Assembly (NCBI GenBank): GCA_035289305.1
Contig: DATDXN010000018.1
Span: 1 to 37,680 of the forward strand
DNA length: 37,680 bases
Origin: DATDXN01 sp035289305
GTDB taxonomy: Bacteria > Patescibacteriota > Microgenomatia > UBA1406 > HO2-37-13b
Direction: 5' to 3'
Every line of letters begins with the position of its first letter. The first letter of the stretch is position 1. Below, in pieces: positions 14,813 through 22,210 of the stretch. Position numbers and translations under genes: made by a program. The notes under the pieces were generated by a model. The model was not told the DNA's origin, searched no databases, and saw only the letters and a program-made list of their open reading frames with translations.

Positions 14813-16084
14813 TTAACGTGCTATTTCATAAATGGGCATGGCACGATACGTTTCAACAGCTTCCTTGATATGATATCTGTCTTTTGAATAAAAAAGACAC
14901 AGCGTGTCGCCCTTCACAACTGATTCATCGAGTTTTCTATTCATACAAATACCTGCATATTTATCGCTTGGCGCACCCAAAATACGCGCAATCGTATTGA
15001 GATTGTAGTTATTGATATTGAGTATTTTTCCCGCAGTCGGCGCTTTGATCACCTGTTTTTCTCGTCTTTCGGCTTTTATCGTAATATCATGGGCTGTGAT
15101 GTCTGCATCTCCCCCTTGTGCCTTAATAATTTCTTTGAATTTCGCCAAGGCTTTACCACTCTGGAGTATCTGTCGCGCCTCATCTTCACCTTGTTTACCG
15201 TCTCTTTTTCCCTCAAAACAAATATCAAGCAGTTTTCCTGCCAAACGAAGCGCTTTTGCTTCCAGTTTGAGCGGACGATTTTTTTTCTGCTCAAGGACGG
15301 TCAACACATCATGCACTTCAAGAGCGGGTCCAACACCATGACCCGCAGGCTCCAATGTTTCATTGACATCAACGACAATGCGTATACCAAACTTCTTGCC
15401 CAACATTTTGAATTTTGCAGCGATTTTTTCGGCATCGGCAAAACGACGTATTTTCATGGTTTTGCCAACCGGTATATCAATGACCAGATGCGTTGCTGAC
15501 ACTGCAACTTTTTTCGCCATCACCGACACAATAATTTTATCAAACGACTCAAATGAAAGTGGTTCCTCTATCTTGATAATGATATCATCAGCTGGCGCAA
15601 TACCAAGATGCCCTCCCCATACAATACAACCCCCTACGGTTTCCACAATCTCCTTGATCTTTTTTACCTCAAATATCACTGGAGCAATCGTTTCCATACA
15701 ATCTGCAGTGCCACCCGGGGATGTGATCGCTCGAGATGAGGTTTTGGGAATTTTAAAACCCGCTGCCGCTATTATAGGAACAAGAATCATAGTCGTGCGC
15801 GTGCCTGCCACTCCACCTGTGGAATGTTTATCAGCGACAATCCCTGAAAATTTGAGTGTCGTTCCCGTCTCGACCATAGCTCGCGTGAGATGATAAAGTT
15901 CCTTATCGGAAAATCCCTCTTTAAAAGAGGCTGCAACAAAATAGGTCGTCAAAACATCACTCATGCGTCTGTTGGCTATTTCATCCATGAGGTTAAACAC
16001 TTCCCGATACGATAGTTTCTTGCCCAACAGCTTTTTTTTGATGACTTCAATTGCAGCTCGTTCTTTATGTGCGTGGTCTTTCAT
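14813..16084 (-). CDS. AMP phosphorylase-type nucleoside/nucleotide phosphorylase
   Basis: The protein belongs to the thymidine phosphorylase superfamily. The phosphate-binding motif DKHSTGGVAGTRTT is at about 85-98. The next block (SSRAITSPGGTAD at 116-128, then METIAPV) and GGCIVWGGHLGIAPADDIII follow the archaeal-type AMP phosphorylase pattern rather than bacterial DeoA. AMP phosphorylase makes ribose-1,5-bisphosphate from AMP and phosphate. However the about 80-residue N-terminal domain of archaeal AMP phosphorylase is missing, so the substrate could instead be a nucleoside. I chose the ATG at 16084 (423 residues), 10 nt after the murJ stop; an ATG at 16123 would add 13 unconserved residues and overlap murJ by 29 nt. 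No RuBisCO or R15P isomerase is in the window. Confidence 0.85.
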   Translation of the reverse strand: MKDHAHKERAAIEVIKKKLLGKKLSYREVFNLMDEIANRRMSDVLTTYFVAASFKEGFSDKELYHLTRAMVETGTTLKFSGIVADKHSTGGVAGTRTTMILVPIIAAAGFKIPKTSSRAITSPGGTADCMETIAPVIFEVKKIKEIVETVGGCIVWGGHLGIAPADDIIIKIEEPLSFESFDKIIVSVMAKKVAVSATHLVIDIPVGKTMKIRRFADAEKIAAKFKMLGKKFGIRIVVDVNETLEPAGHGVGPALEVHDVLTVLEQKKNRPLKLEAKALRLAGKLLDICFEGKRDGKQGEDEARQILQSGKALAKFKEIIKAQGGDADITAHDITIKAERREKQVIKAPTAGKILNINNYNLNTIARILGAPSDKYAGICMNRKLDESVVKGDTLCLFYSKDRYHIKEAVETYRAMPIYEIAR

Positions 16085-16094
16085 AAGACGTGAT

Positions 16095-17723
16095 TTACCC
16101 AACATCGGTATACACTTCGACAATTTTTCTTTTTATTTCTTTCATTTTTGTCACAAATTTTCCCAATAAATAAATTTCCTCGATATCAAGCAACCACGAT
16201 AAAAATAAGTATAGCATACTATATACCATCGAGGTGATTGTAATAAGGAAAAACACATTAATCGTGCGTGTCGTATCAAGAACGACTGCATCAAGGAGCT
16301 TCATCATCGGATATGAAAACATAAATGCCACCAGTGAAACCACATAAATTTTGACTGCATGAAACATGAGTTTTCTCACCAAAAAACCACCGATTTTCCG
16401 GTAAAAGAAAATAAGCAGTAGCAAAACATTACAAATGATAGCGATAGAAAATGAGATCGCTAAAGACCACACCGGAAGATGAAGAACGAAAATGAAAAAC
16501 AGACTTAAGCATGTATTGACGGCAACGGAAAAAAAATTGATAAAAAACGGTGTCTTGGTATCATGCGCAGCGTAAAAAGACCGTGTGAGCAGATAAAAAA
16601 TTGCATGAAAGGGAAGTGAGAGAGCGAAATACGACATGGTGCGGGCAGTTTGCACTGTTCCCTCCCAATCGAACTTCTCTCCTCCAAAAAAGAAGCGCAC
16701 GATGGGAGTTCGCGCAAACATGAAGATAAAAGAAATAGGGACCGTGAGGAATAATATTTGTAAAAGCGAGTTTACAAAGATATTCCTGATTTCCTCAAAA
16801 CGTTTTTCTGCATAGAGATCTGACAGATACGGAAGAGAAGCTTGTCCCAGAGCCATACCGATAAACGATACTGGGAAAAGCTGGAGGTGCTGGGCGAAGA
16901 AAAATATCGTATAGCTTCCGCTCCCCAGAAACGTCGAAAGTATGAGATCGATCGTCAGATCAATCTGTGTGGTGATGACGGATAAAAGGCGAGGGATAAA
17001 TAACTTCACAAATTCGCCGATGACTGATTTTTTGAAAGCAGTGATATGGTAGTGAAATTTAATAATAAAAACCGTGGGTGTCTGCACAAGGAAGAAAATA
17101 AACGCGCCCAAAATTGTACCAATGAGCGGCCCATAGATACCAACGGTGGGCGAGAAAAAAATCGTACCGGCAATAATACCGATATTATAGAGAATGGGAG
17201 CTATGGCAGTTACGATGAAAATTCTGTTTGCCTGCGCCATTCCCGAGAGTATATTACCCATGATAAGAAGAGGAAGTTGTGCTATAAGCAATATGCGGGA
17301 AAGATTAACGATCAAAATAATCTGTTCCTTTCCAAAACCGGGAGTGATGAGTGGAATAATAAAATCGGCAGAGAGAAAAAGGACGATAACAAAAATCAAA
17401 AGACCCACAAACATAAAGTTGATAATCGAGGAAATAGTACTATAGAGCTGACTCTTATCTTTTTCGTATTTGATAAAAATAGGGATAAACGCGGAGGTGA
17501 GTGCGCCGGTAATTAATATTTCGAAAACAAAGTCAGGCATTCTGAAGGCGGCAAAAAATAGATCGAGCTCCTCTTTGGAAAAGAACGTCGCGAGGGTACG
17601 ATACCGCATGAACCCGAAAATCCGGGATATCACAATCATGAGCGATAAAATAAGAGCCGAGGAGAAAATGTCCTTCTGACGAAGAAAAATCATATTCTTC
17701 GTCGTATTCAAAAATTTCTCCAT
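16095..17723 (-). CDS. murJ: Lipid II flippase MurJ (MviN)
   Basis: MurJ moves lipid II across the cytoplasmic membrane for peptidoglycan synthesis. The 542-residue protein has about 14 hydrophobic helices of the MOP exporter fold. Recognisable segments are SRIFGFMRYRTLATFF, DLFFAAFRMPDFVFEILITGALTSAFIPIF, and PISFIFMF...RTPIVRFFFGGEKFD near the middle. The start is the ATG at 17723: the frame extends to a TTG at 17738, but that TTG lies within the TATAAT -10 box and cannot be translated. It is the first gene of a leftward unit with the AMP phosphorylase-like gene and mltG. Confidence 0.95.
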   Translation of the reverse strand: MEKFLNTTKNMIFLRQKDIFSSALILSLMIVISRIFGFMRYRTLATFFSKEELDLFFAAFRMPDFVFEILITGALTSAFIPIFIKYEKDKSQLYSTISSIINFMFVGLLIFVIVLFLSADFIIPLITPGFGKEQIILIVNLSRILLIAQLPLLIMGNILSGMAQANRIFIVTAIAPILYNIGIIAGTIFFSPTVGIYGPLIGTILGAFIFFLVQTPTVFIIKFHYHITAFKKSVIGEFVKLFIPRLLSVITTQIDLTIDLILSTFLGSGSYTIFFFAQHLQLFPVSFIGMALGQASLPYLSDLYAEKRFEEIRNIFVNSLLQILFLTVPISFIFMFARTPIVRFFFGGEKFDWEGTVQTARTMSYFALSLPFHAIFYLLTRSFYAAHDTKTPFFINFFSVAVNTCLSLFFIFVLHLPVWSLAISFSIAIICNVLLLLIFFYRKIGGFLVRKLMFHAVKIYVVSLVAFMFSYPMMKLLDAVVLDTTRTINVFFLITITSMVYSMLYLFLSWLLDIEEIYLLGKFVTKMKEIKRKIVEVYTDVG

Positions 17724-17737
17724 ATGGTATGGGCTCA

Positions 17738-17766
17738 ATTATAGTAGGTATGTGAATACATATCAA
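17738..17766 (-). promoter_or_regulatory. Promoter of murJ
   Basis: On the reverse strand TTGATA (17766-17761) and TATAAT (17743-17738) are exactly 17 nt apart. The ATG at 17723 lies 14 nt beyond the -10. This box rules out the TTG start at 17738. Confidence 0.75.
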
Positions 17767-17802
17767 TTTGATCAAAAATTGTGTATAGTATCAACATCAA
17801 GT

Positions 17803-17883
17803 CATAAAGTCCGAAGTCTATAAAGCCAAAAGTTTTTAAAGTCATGTACTTTATGAACTTTAAGAACTTTATAAACTATATCA
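17803..17883 (+). repeat. 9-nt periodic repeat region in the rpsT leader
   Basis: Four tandem 9-mers lie at 17848-17883: ACTTTATGA, ACTTTAAGA, ACTTTATAA, ACTATATCA. Upstream, inverted-sense units CATAAAGTC (17803), TATAAAGCC (17819) and TTAAAGTC (about 17836) precede them. AAAGT-CATGT-ACTTT makes a small hairpin at the junction. Together they could fold as a long imperfect stem in the leader of rpsT. Whether this is regulatory or slippage-generated is unknown. Confidence 0.6.
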
Positions 17884-17884
17884 A

Positions 17885-17893
17885 GAAAGGGGT
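17885..17893 (+). promoter_or_regulatory. Strong Shine-Dalgarno of rpsT
   Basis: AGAAAGGGGTGA ends about 6 nt before the ATG at 17901. It decides this start over the in-frame ATG at 17844 and stands out because most genes here lack such a site. Confidence 0.75.
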
Positions 17894-17900
17894 GACAAAC

Positions 17901-18140
17901 ATGCCTATTATCAAATCAGCCAAAAAGAAACTCAAACAAGACAAAAAAAAGACGCTCTTGAATTTACGGTATAAAAAAGGGTATAAAGATAGTATAAAGA
18001 AATTGAAAAAAGACAAAAAAAGTATTACTCTAAAGGAAGTATACGCACAAATAGACAAAGCTGCAAAAAAAGGGATCATACATACCAATAAAGCAGTTCG
18101 TTTAAAATCGTATGCAGCCCGTGTGAGTTCACGTAGCTAA
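17901..18140 (+). CDS. rpsT: 30S ribosomal protein bS20
   Basis: S20 binds the 5' and 3' minor domains of 16S rRNA. The 79-residue protein is a very Lys-rich helical bundle: it starts MPIIKSAKKKLKQDKKK, has RYKKGYKDSIKKLKKDKK in the middle, and ends with KKGIIHTNKAVRLKSYAARV, the conserved S20 tail (IHxNxAxRxKSRL). The start is fixed by the Shine-Dalgarno at 17885-17893. It is preceded by an unusually long, repeat-rich leader. It is followed by the pilN-like gene after 3 nt, so a ribosomal gene leads the pilus unit. Confidence 0.93.
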   Translation: MPIIKSAKKKLKQDKKKTLLNLRYKKGYKDSIKKLKKDKKSITLKEVYAQIDKAAKKGIIHTNKAVRLKSYAARVSSRS

Positions 18141-18143
18141 AAA

Positions 18144-18677
18144 ATGAAAAAAAAGGGGAGAATCCAAATCAATCTTCTTCAGAAAAAAAGAGAGATGCCC
18201 GAATTAAAGGGTAAACTTATATATTTTATACTCCATTATCTACGATATGTTATCGTGCTCACGCAAATTATCGTCATTGGGGTATTCTTTTACCGATTTA
18301 TCATAGACCAAGAAGTCGTTGAGCTTAAAGAAAGCATCGGTCAAAAGCAGGAAATTGTGAAAGCCACCCTGCCGCTTATTGTGCAGGCGCAGGCTATACA
18401 AAATAAATCCGAGGAAATAAAAAAAACAATAACAAAACAAGATAAATTCGCAGATGATTTGACCTATGTATTCTCCCTTGTTCCTCAAGATATCATACTT
18501 GATTCCTTTACCGTCACCCCATCAGGGATTTCCTTTGATGGTGTATCTGCTGATTATCGTATTGTGAAGTTATTTTATGAACGCTTGAAAAAAGAACAAC
18601 GATTTAAAGACGTTGTTTTAAGCGATGTATCAAAAACAACGACATTTTTTGAGTTTTCTATGAGTATTACGATCTAA
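18144..18677 (+). CDS. pilN: PilN-like type IV pilus inner-membrane protein
   Basis: PilN forms, with PilM and PilO, the inner-membrane platform of type IV pilus machines. The 177-residue protein has the N-terminal cytoplasmic motif IQINLLQ (family: INLLP), the part that docks into PilM. One membrane helix follows at about 31-55, then a coiled-coil and a small alpha-beta domain with PQDIILDSFTVTPSGISFDG, characteristic of PilN. It starts 3 nt after rpsT and is followed by the pilO-like gene after 6 nt. The pilM partner is encoded far away at 30059. Confidence 0.8.
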   Translation: MKKKGRIQINLLQKKREMPELKGKLIYFILHYLRYVIVLTQIIVIGVFFYRFIIDQEVVELKESIGQKQEIVKATLPLIVQAQAIQNKSEEIKKTITKQDKFADDLTYVFSLVPQDIILDSFTVTPSGISFDGVSADYRIVKLFYERLKKEQRFKDVVLSDVSKTTTFFEFSMSITI

Positions 18678-18683
18678 ACATAT

Positions 18684-19265
18684 ATGGATAAAACATCCGT
18701 TCTCAAAAAGATTTTTGCGCGAAAAGAAGTACGTGACTATACCTATGCGGGCTTGTTTTTTTTAGTCTCTGCAATTTTTACGTTTTTCGCCATAAAACCG
18801 TCAATTTCTATTGCCTTTTCCCTGAAAAAAGAACGAGAAGATTTGCGCAGAGTACAGCAAATGTATGAGGCAAAAATACGACAGATCATAAAACTCCAAA
18901 CAGATATGGAAACGATACGCGATAAAACCTACCTCATCGACGCAGCAATCCCCGAGAGACCCGAAACACGCATATTAATAGACAATATCAAACAAGCCGC
19001 AGATCTTGATAATATCCCCTTAAAGGAACTCAAGCTCTCTCAAGTTGATTTGTATAACGAGCGTGAAAACCCGGGGATTAAATCCATTCAGATGTCAATG
19101 ACGACAAATGCCGATTATCCTGCCCTTTCGCACTTTATTGAAAATATTTTGGCCAAAAGAAGACTCTTTATGGTAAAGAACCTTGATATTTCCAAAACAA
19201 ATACCGAATCAACAGCAAGCGCAGGACTCGAATTTGAAGTTACAATTGAGGGATATTATTTCTAA
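18684..19265 (+). CDS. pilO: PilO-like type IV pilus inner-membrane protein
   Basis: This 193-residue protein has one membrane helix (about 21-42), a coiled-coil (residues 48-80, EREDLRRVQQMYEAKIRQI), and a C-terminal ferredoxin-like domain. The stretch IPERPETRILIDNIKQAADLDNI is typical of PilO, where the coil joins the domain. PilO pairs with PilN in the periplasm or cell wall space. Gene order after pilN supports the call. Sequence conservation of PilO is low, so the identification rests on layout plus the PERPE motif. Confidence 0.78.
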   Translation: MDKTSVLKKIFARKEVRDYTYAGLFFLVSAIFTFFAIKPSISIAFSLKKEREDLRRVQQMYEAKIRQIIKLQTDMETIRDKTYLIDAAIPERPETRILIDNIKQAADLDNIPLKELKLSQVDLYNERENPGIKSIQMSMTTNADYPALSHFIENILAKRRLFMVKNLDISKTNTESTASAGLEFEVTIEGYYF

Positions 19266-19267
19266 TC

Positions 19268-19453
19268 ATGAAAAACAAGGAATTTTTTCTTATTGCACTG
19301 ACTATTTTTCTTACGATCATAGCATGGATTATTGCAGATATTTATTATATTCTTAACACCAAAAAAACTACGGTTGTTGATCCTCAACTCGCAAATCCGA
19401 TACAAGTCACGCTTGATACTGCTATTTTCGACGTATTGGAAAAGAAAAATTAA
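19268..19453 (+). CDS. Small single-helix membrane protein in the pilus cluster
   Basis: The 61-residue protein has a short charged N-terminus, a hydrophobic helix (residues 6-29), and an external tail with TVVDPQLANPIQVTLDTAIFDVLEKK. It starts 2 nt after the pilO stop and ends 6 nt before the next gene, so it is translated from the same mRNA. Its position is where pilP or another alignment factor would be, but no PilP similarity is visible. Function is unknown. Confidence 0.65.
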   Translation: MKNKEFFLIALTIFLTIIAWIIADIYYILNTKKTTVVDPQLANPIQVTLDTAIFDVLEKKN

Positions 19454-19459
19454 GTCCGT

Positions 19460-20749
19460 ATGCATGACGCACGAAGAGAAAAAAAAATTCCGACACTTCT
19501 TGCGCTTCTTTTGCTCGCTGTACTTGTCACGAGTCTATCTTTTGGTATACAAAAATTTAAAACAAGAACATTTGCAAAAAAAATAACCATAGAGAGCATT
19601 GAAATAACAAACATCACCCATAATACCGCAACAATCATATGGGAGACACCGGAAAGTGAAGTAAGTTGGCTCATATATGGAAAAGAAAAAACAAAACTTG
19701 AGAAAACACAGTTTGATGATCGCGATACAGGCAGCACAAAAAAAAGACGCACGCAGCATTACGCGACGCTCAAAAATCTCGAGATTGCTCAAGACTATTT
19801 CTTCAAAATTGCGACCAATAAAGGAATTGCCTCCTCTTACAATGAAGCTCCATTTAAACTCACCACTACCAATATATTGGCAACCTCATCCCGCATCAGT
19901 CCTGCTTTTGGCAAAGTAGTGAATAAAAATACCAGTCCCCTTGAAGAAGGGATTGTCATTTTGAAAATTGAAGGCGCTCATCCTGTTTCTACCGTGACAA
20001 AAAGTACTGGTGAATGGCTCATTCCCCTTTATTATTTGATAAAAAGCGAGGGAAATACTATTTTTACCCCTACTCCTTCACAGAAAGTGACTATAAAAGC
20101 ATATGACAATGAAAGCAACCGTTCACTCATCACTACCACATTTTCACGCATAAGTCCCGTGCCAACCACTATAGTGGTTGGAGTCACCAAGGAACTCAAA
20201 GAAGAAGTAACAGGTGTTTTAGCTGCTGCCACAGCCGAAACAACTCTTATACCTTCGGTCAAACCTATAGAATTCACTGTTATTTTCCCGGAAGAAAATG
20301 CTGCAATACCCGGCACAATACCCCTTATCAAAGGAAGAGGAGAAGCTGGATCGCACATCGATATCACGCTTTTTCACCGGCAAACATCAAATTCCAAGCT
20401 TTTCAAAACGACAACAAATGATGACGGTGAGTGGAAATATACGCTTTCTCAACCTCTATCACCCGGCGCCTATAATGCGGTAATACAAACAAAAAATAAT
20501 CAACAAAAATTGATGACGTTGCGCCGTACCTTCACAATAATAAAAAGTGGAGAAGCGATTTTGGGAGAAGCAACTCCTGAAGCTACTATTTTACCCCAAC
20601 TCACACCAACACCCACGGCTTTTCCACAAAAAGAAATCTCTCTTTCTCCCACAAACCCTCCGCCAACGTCAGGCTCAAACTTTACTCCCCTTGTTGCTTC
20701 GAGCATTGCGCTCATACTTTTTGGTTTGGGAGTGATATTCGCATTTTGA
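19460..20749 (+). CDS. Surface protein with fibronectin-III and Ig-like domains
   Basis: The 429-residue protein has an N-terminal membrane helix or signal anchor (about 11-29). A fibronectin type III-like domain follows at about 43-135 (ITNITHNTATIIWETPESEVSWLIYG, then YATLKNLEIAQDYFFKI). A middle beta-rich region includes STGEWLIPLYYL, and an Ig-like domain lies at about 270-365 with GRGEAGSHIDITLF and NDDGEWKYTLSQPLSPG. A Thr/Pro-rich stretch precedes a C-terminal membrane helix (about 408-428). Both ends are thus in the membrane with a large external loop. Co-location with pilN and pilO suggests a role at the pilus base or as a surface adhesin, but neither is shown. Confidence 0.7.
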   Translation: MHDARREKKIPTLLALLLLAVLVTSLSFGIQKFKTRTFAKKITIESIEITNITHNTATIIWETPESEVSWLIYGKEKTKLEKTQFDDRDTGSTKKRRTQHYATLKNLEIAQDYFFKIATNKGIASSYNEAPFKLTTTNILATSSRISPAFGKVVNKNTSPLEEGIVILKIEGAHPVSTVTKSTGEWLIPLYYLIKSEGNTIFTPTPSQKVTIKAYDNESNRSLITTTFSRISPVPTTIVVGVTKELKEEVTGVLAAATAETTLIPSVKPIEFTVIFPEENAAIPGTIPLIKGRGEAGSHIDITLFHRQTSNSKLFKTTTNDDGEWKYTLSQPLSPGAYNAVIQTKNNQQKLMTLRRTFTIIKSGEAILGEATPEATILPQLTPTPTAFPQKEISLSPTNPPPTSGSNFTPLVASSIALILFGLGVIFAF

Positions 20750-20789
20750 AACAGAAACGCAACCCCTCTTGCATATAAAAAAAAAGTGA

Positions 20790-20803
20790 TATACAGTGTA
20801 TAT
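20790..20803 (+). promoter_or_regulatory. Extended -10 box 8 nt before the ATG at 20804
   Basis: TGATATACA (extended form; box TATACA at 20790-20795) is followed by eight bases and ATG. TTGCAT lies 15 nt upstream. It argues for the ATG at 20804 over a GTG at 20786. Confidence 0.5.
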
Positions 20804-21469
20804 ATGGATATCGCTGCGGTTATTGTATCAGTGAATAAAATCGCCATCGTGGCATTTTTTATCACGGGACTTTTTTTGGGGTATGAAATGTATCTGTTTC
20901 TCAAGGAGGAAGCGCGTGCTAAAAAAGTCCAGAGGATACCAGACTTTACCGAATTTGCACCAGGAATTAAGCCAAAAATCGTAACACTCGACAAAAAATC
21001 GGGTGAGTTTCCGTCCCAAAAAAAAAGAAGTCCGCTTGTTATTGTTGTTCTCGTAAGTTGTCTCGTTTTTTTCGGTATACTGATTGTTATGAAACTTTTC
21101 ATTGCCGTGCCCGGAAATGATATTTTCAATTCACTAAAAACGAGCAAAATAGAACCAACTCCTTCTTTCGTTTCCAGTGAGGGAATTAAAATATACACTG
21201 AAAAATGGGAAGAACTTAAAGATGAACAACTGCATTTCTTAAAAACAGGTGATACAATTTTTATTGGCATCAAAACAATTCCTGGCATTGATATTGAAAA
21301 AGCTCGTATTCACATCAATGTAGATGTATGGAGCCTGAAAGACCAGACTGAAAGATTTAATAGAGAACTCAATGTGTTTTATACAACACATATAGTAGCA
21401 AGCGAAGAATCGCGGTTAAAAATTGAAGCTCAATTGTATTCACAAAAAGATGGCTGGTTGGGGAATTAA
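20804..21469 (+). CDS. Two-helix membrane protein, unknown function
   Basis: This 221-residue protein has hydrophobic helices at about 5-30 and 75-97. They enclose a basic loop (KEEARAKKVQRIPDFTEFAPG) that is probably cytoplasmic. The external C-terminal domain (about 100-221) has GIKIYTEKWEELKDEQLHFLKTGD and a regular beta pattern ending with LKIEAQLYSQKDGWLGN. I do not recognise the family. It starts after its own -10 box and is followed by the P/T-rich protein after 3 nt. Confidence 0.62.
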   Translation: MDIAAVIVSVNKIAIVAFFITGLFLGYEMYLFLKEEARAKKVQRIPDFTEFAPGIKPKIVTLDKKSGEFPSQKKRSPLVIVVLVSCLVFFGILIVMKLFIAVPGNDIFNSLKTSKIEPTPSFVSSEGIKIYTEKWEELKDEQLHFLKTGDTIFIGIKTIPGIDIEKARIHINVDVWSLKDQTERFNRELNVFYTTHIVASEESRLKIEAQLYSQKDGWLGN

Positions 21470-21472
21470 CCT

Positions 21473-22210
21473 ATGAAGGGGAAAAGAATAAATATTATCA
21501 CAATCATTCTCATCGCTACTATTGTTATTACCGGTATCATGTCGATTTTTATAGCGATAGAATTGAGCAAAAAGCCTGTCCCTTCAGCATTCAAACCTCC
21601 TCCATCAAAAGCAACCGATGTTACGTATCGCAAGGAAATTGTCTTAATTCCTCCTGAACAAAGAGAAGAGGTGACAGCAGAGGCAACACGTACGTTTCCC
21701 TCTCCTACACAAATACAACTCATGACCACACCATTTATCACCAAAACTCAAACAAAGATCGTCGTCACAGCCTCGCCCACCCGCGTGGCAACAGTTTCTG
21801 CTCAATTTACCCCTCCCTCACCTACTCCAACTTCCGTGCTCATAGCTCAAGTACCTACCACGCGCCCAACCACAACAACAGCAACCGGATCAGGCGCTGT
21901 AACAGGAAACACACCAACTCCCACCAAAACACCACTTCTTACCGCGACCCCAACACCCAGTCCCACCCGTATTCCAACAATTACTCCTACAATAGCTCCA
22001 TCGGGAACTCCAACACCCACACAAACATTGATTGCTGCAGCAATAAATAGCCCAACTCCCACTGCAATAAATTCTGCCACAAGTCTTTCTCCATCAAAAG
22101 CTCCCACCAAGACTCCACCGCAAGAATTGCCACGAGCAGGACTTGCTTCTTATTCACCGTTTATTCTTGCTGCAAGTATTTTCCTTATCCTTATTGCTCT
22201 GGCGTTATAA
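21473..22210 (+). CDS. Pro/Thr-rich surface protein with LPRAG C-terminal anchor
   Basis: The 245-residue protein has an N-terminal membrane helix (8-31). A long low-complexity region follows (about 60-215), made mostly of Pro, Thr and Ser with many PTPT-like blocks, a probable rigid and possibly glycosylated stalk. It ends LPRAG (219-223) and a hydrophobic stretch of about 20 residues. LPRAG plus a hydrophobic tail resembles a sortase-type sorting signal, but the usual positively charged end is missing and no sortase is in the window. It may simply be a double-anchored stalk. It follows the previous gene by 3 nt and its last 6 nt overlap the convergent LCP gene. Confidence 0.65.
   Translation: MKGKRINIITIILIATIVITGIMSIFIAIELSKKPVPSAFKPPPSKATDVTYRKEIVLIPPEQREEVTAEATRTFPSPTQIQLMTTPFITKTQTKIVVTASPTRVATVSAQFTPPSPTPTSVLIAQVPTTRPTTTTATGSGAVTGNTPTPTKTPLLTATPTPSPTRIPTITPTIAPSGTPTPTQTLIAAAINSPTPTAINSATSLSPSKAPTKTPPQELPRAGLASYSPFILAASIFLILIALAL

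Noticed and set aside
17738..17738. TTG start for murJ
   Set aside because: It lies in the TATAAT box itself, upstream of any transcription start.
20500..21288. Open frame of 262 codons on the minus strand across the FN3 protein and next gene
   Set aside because: It covers two genes and their promoter in antisense, with no start signal of its own.
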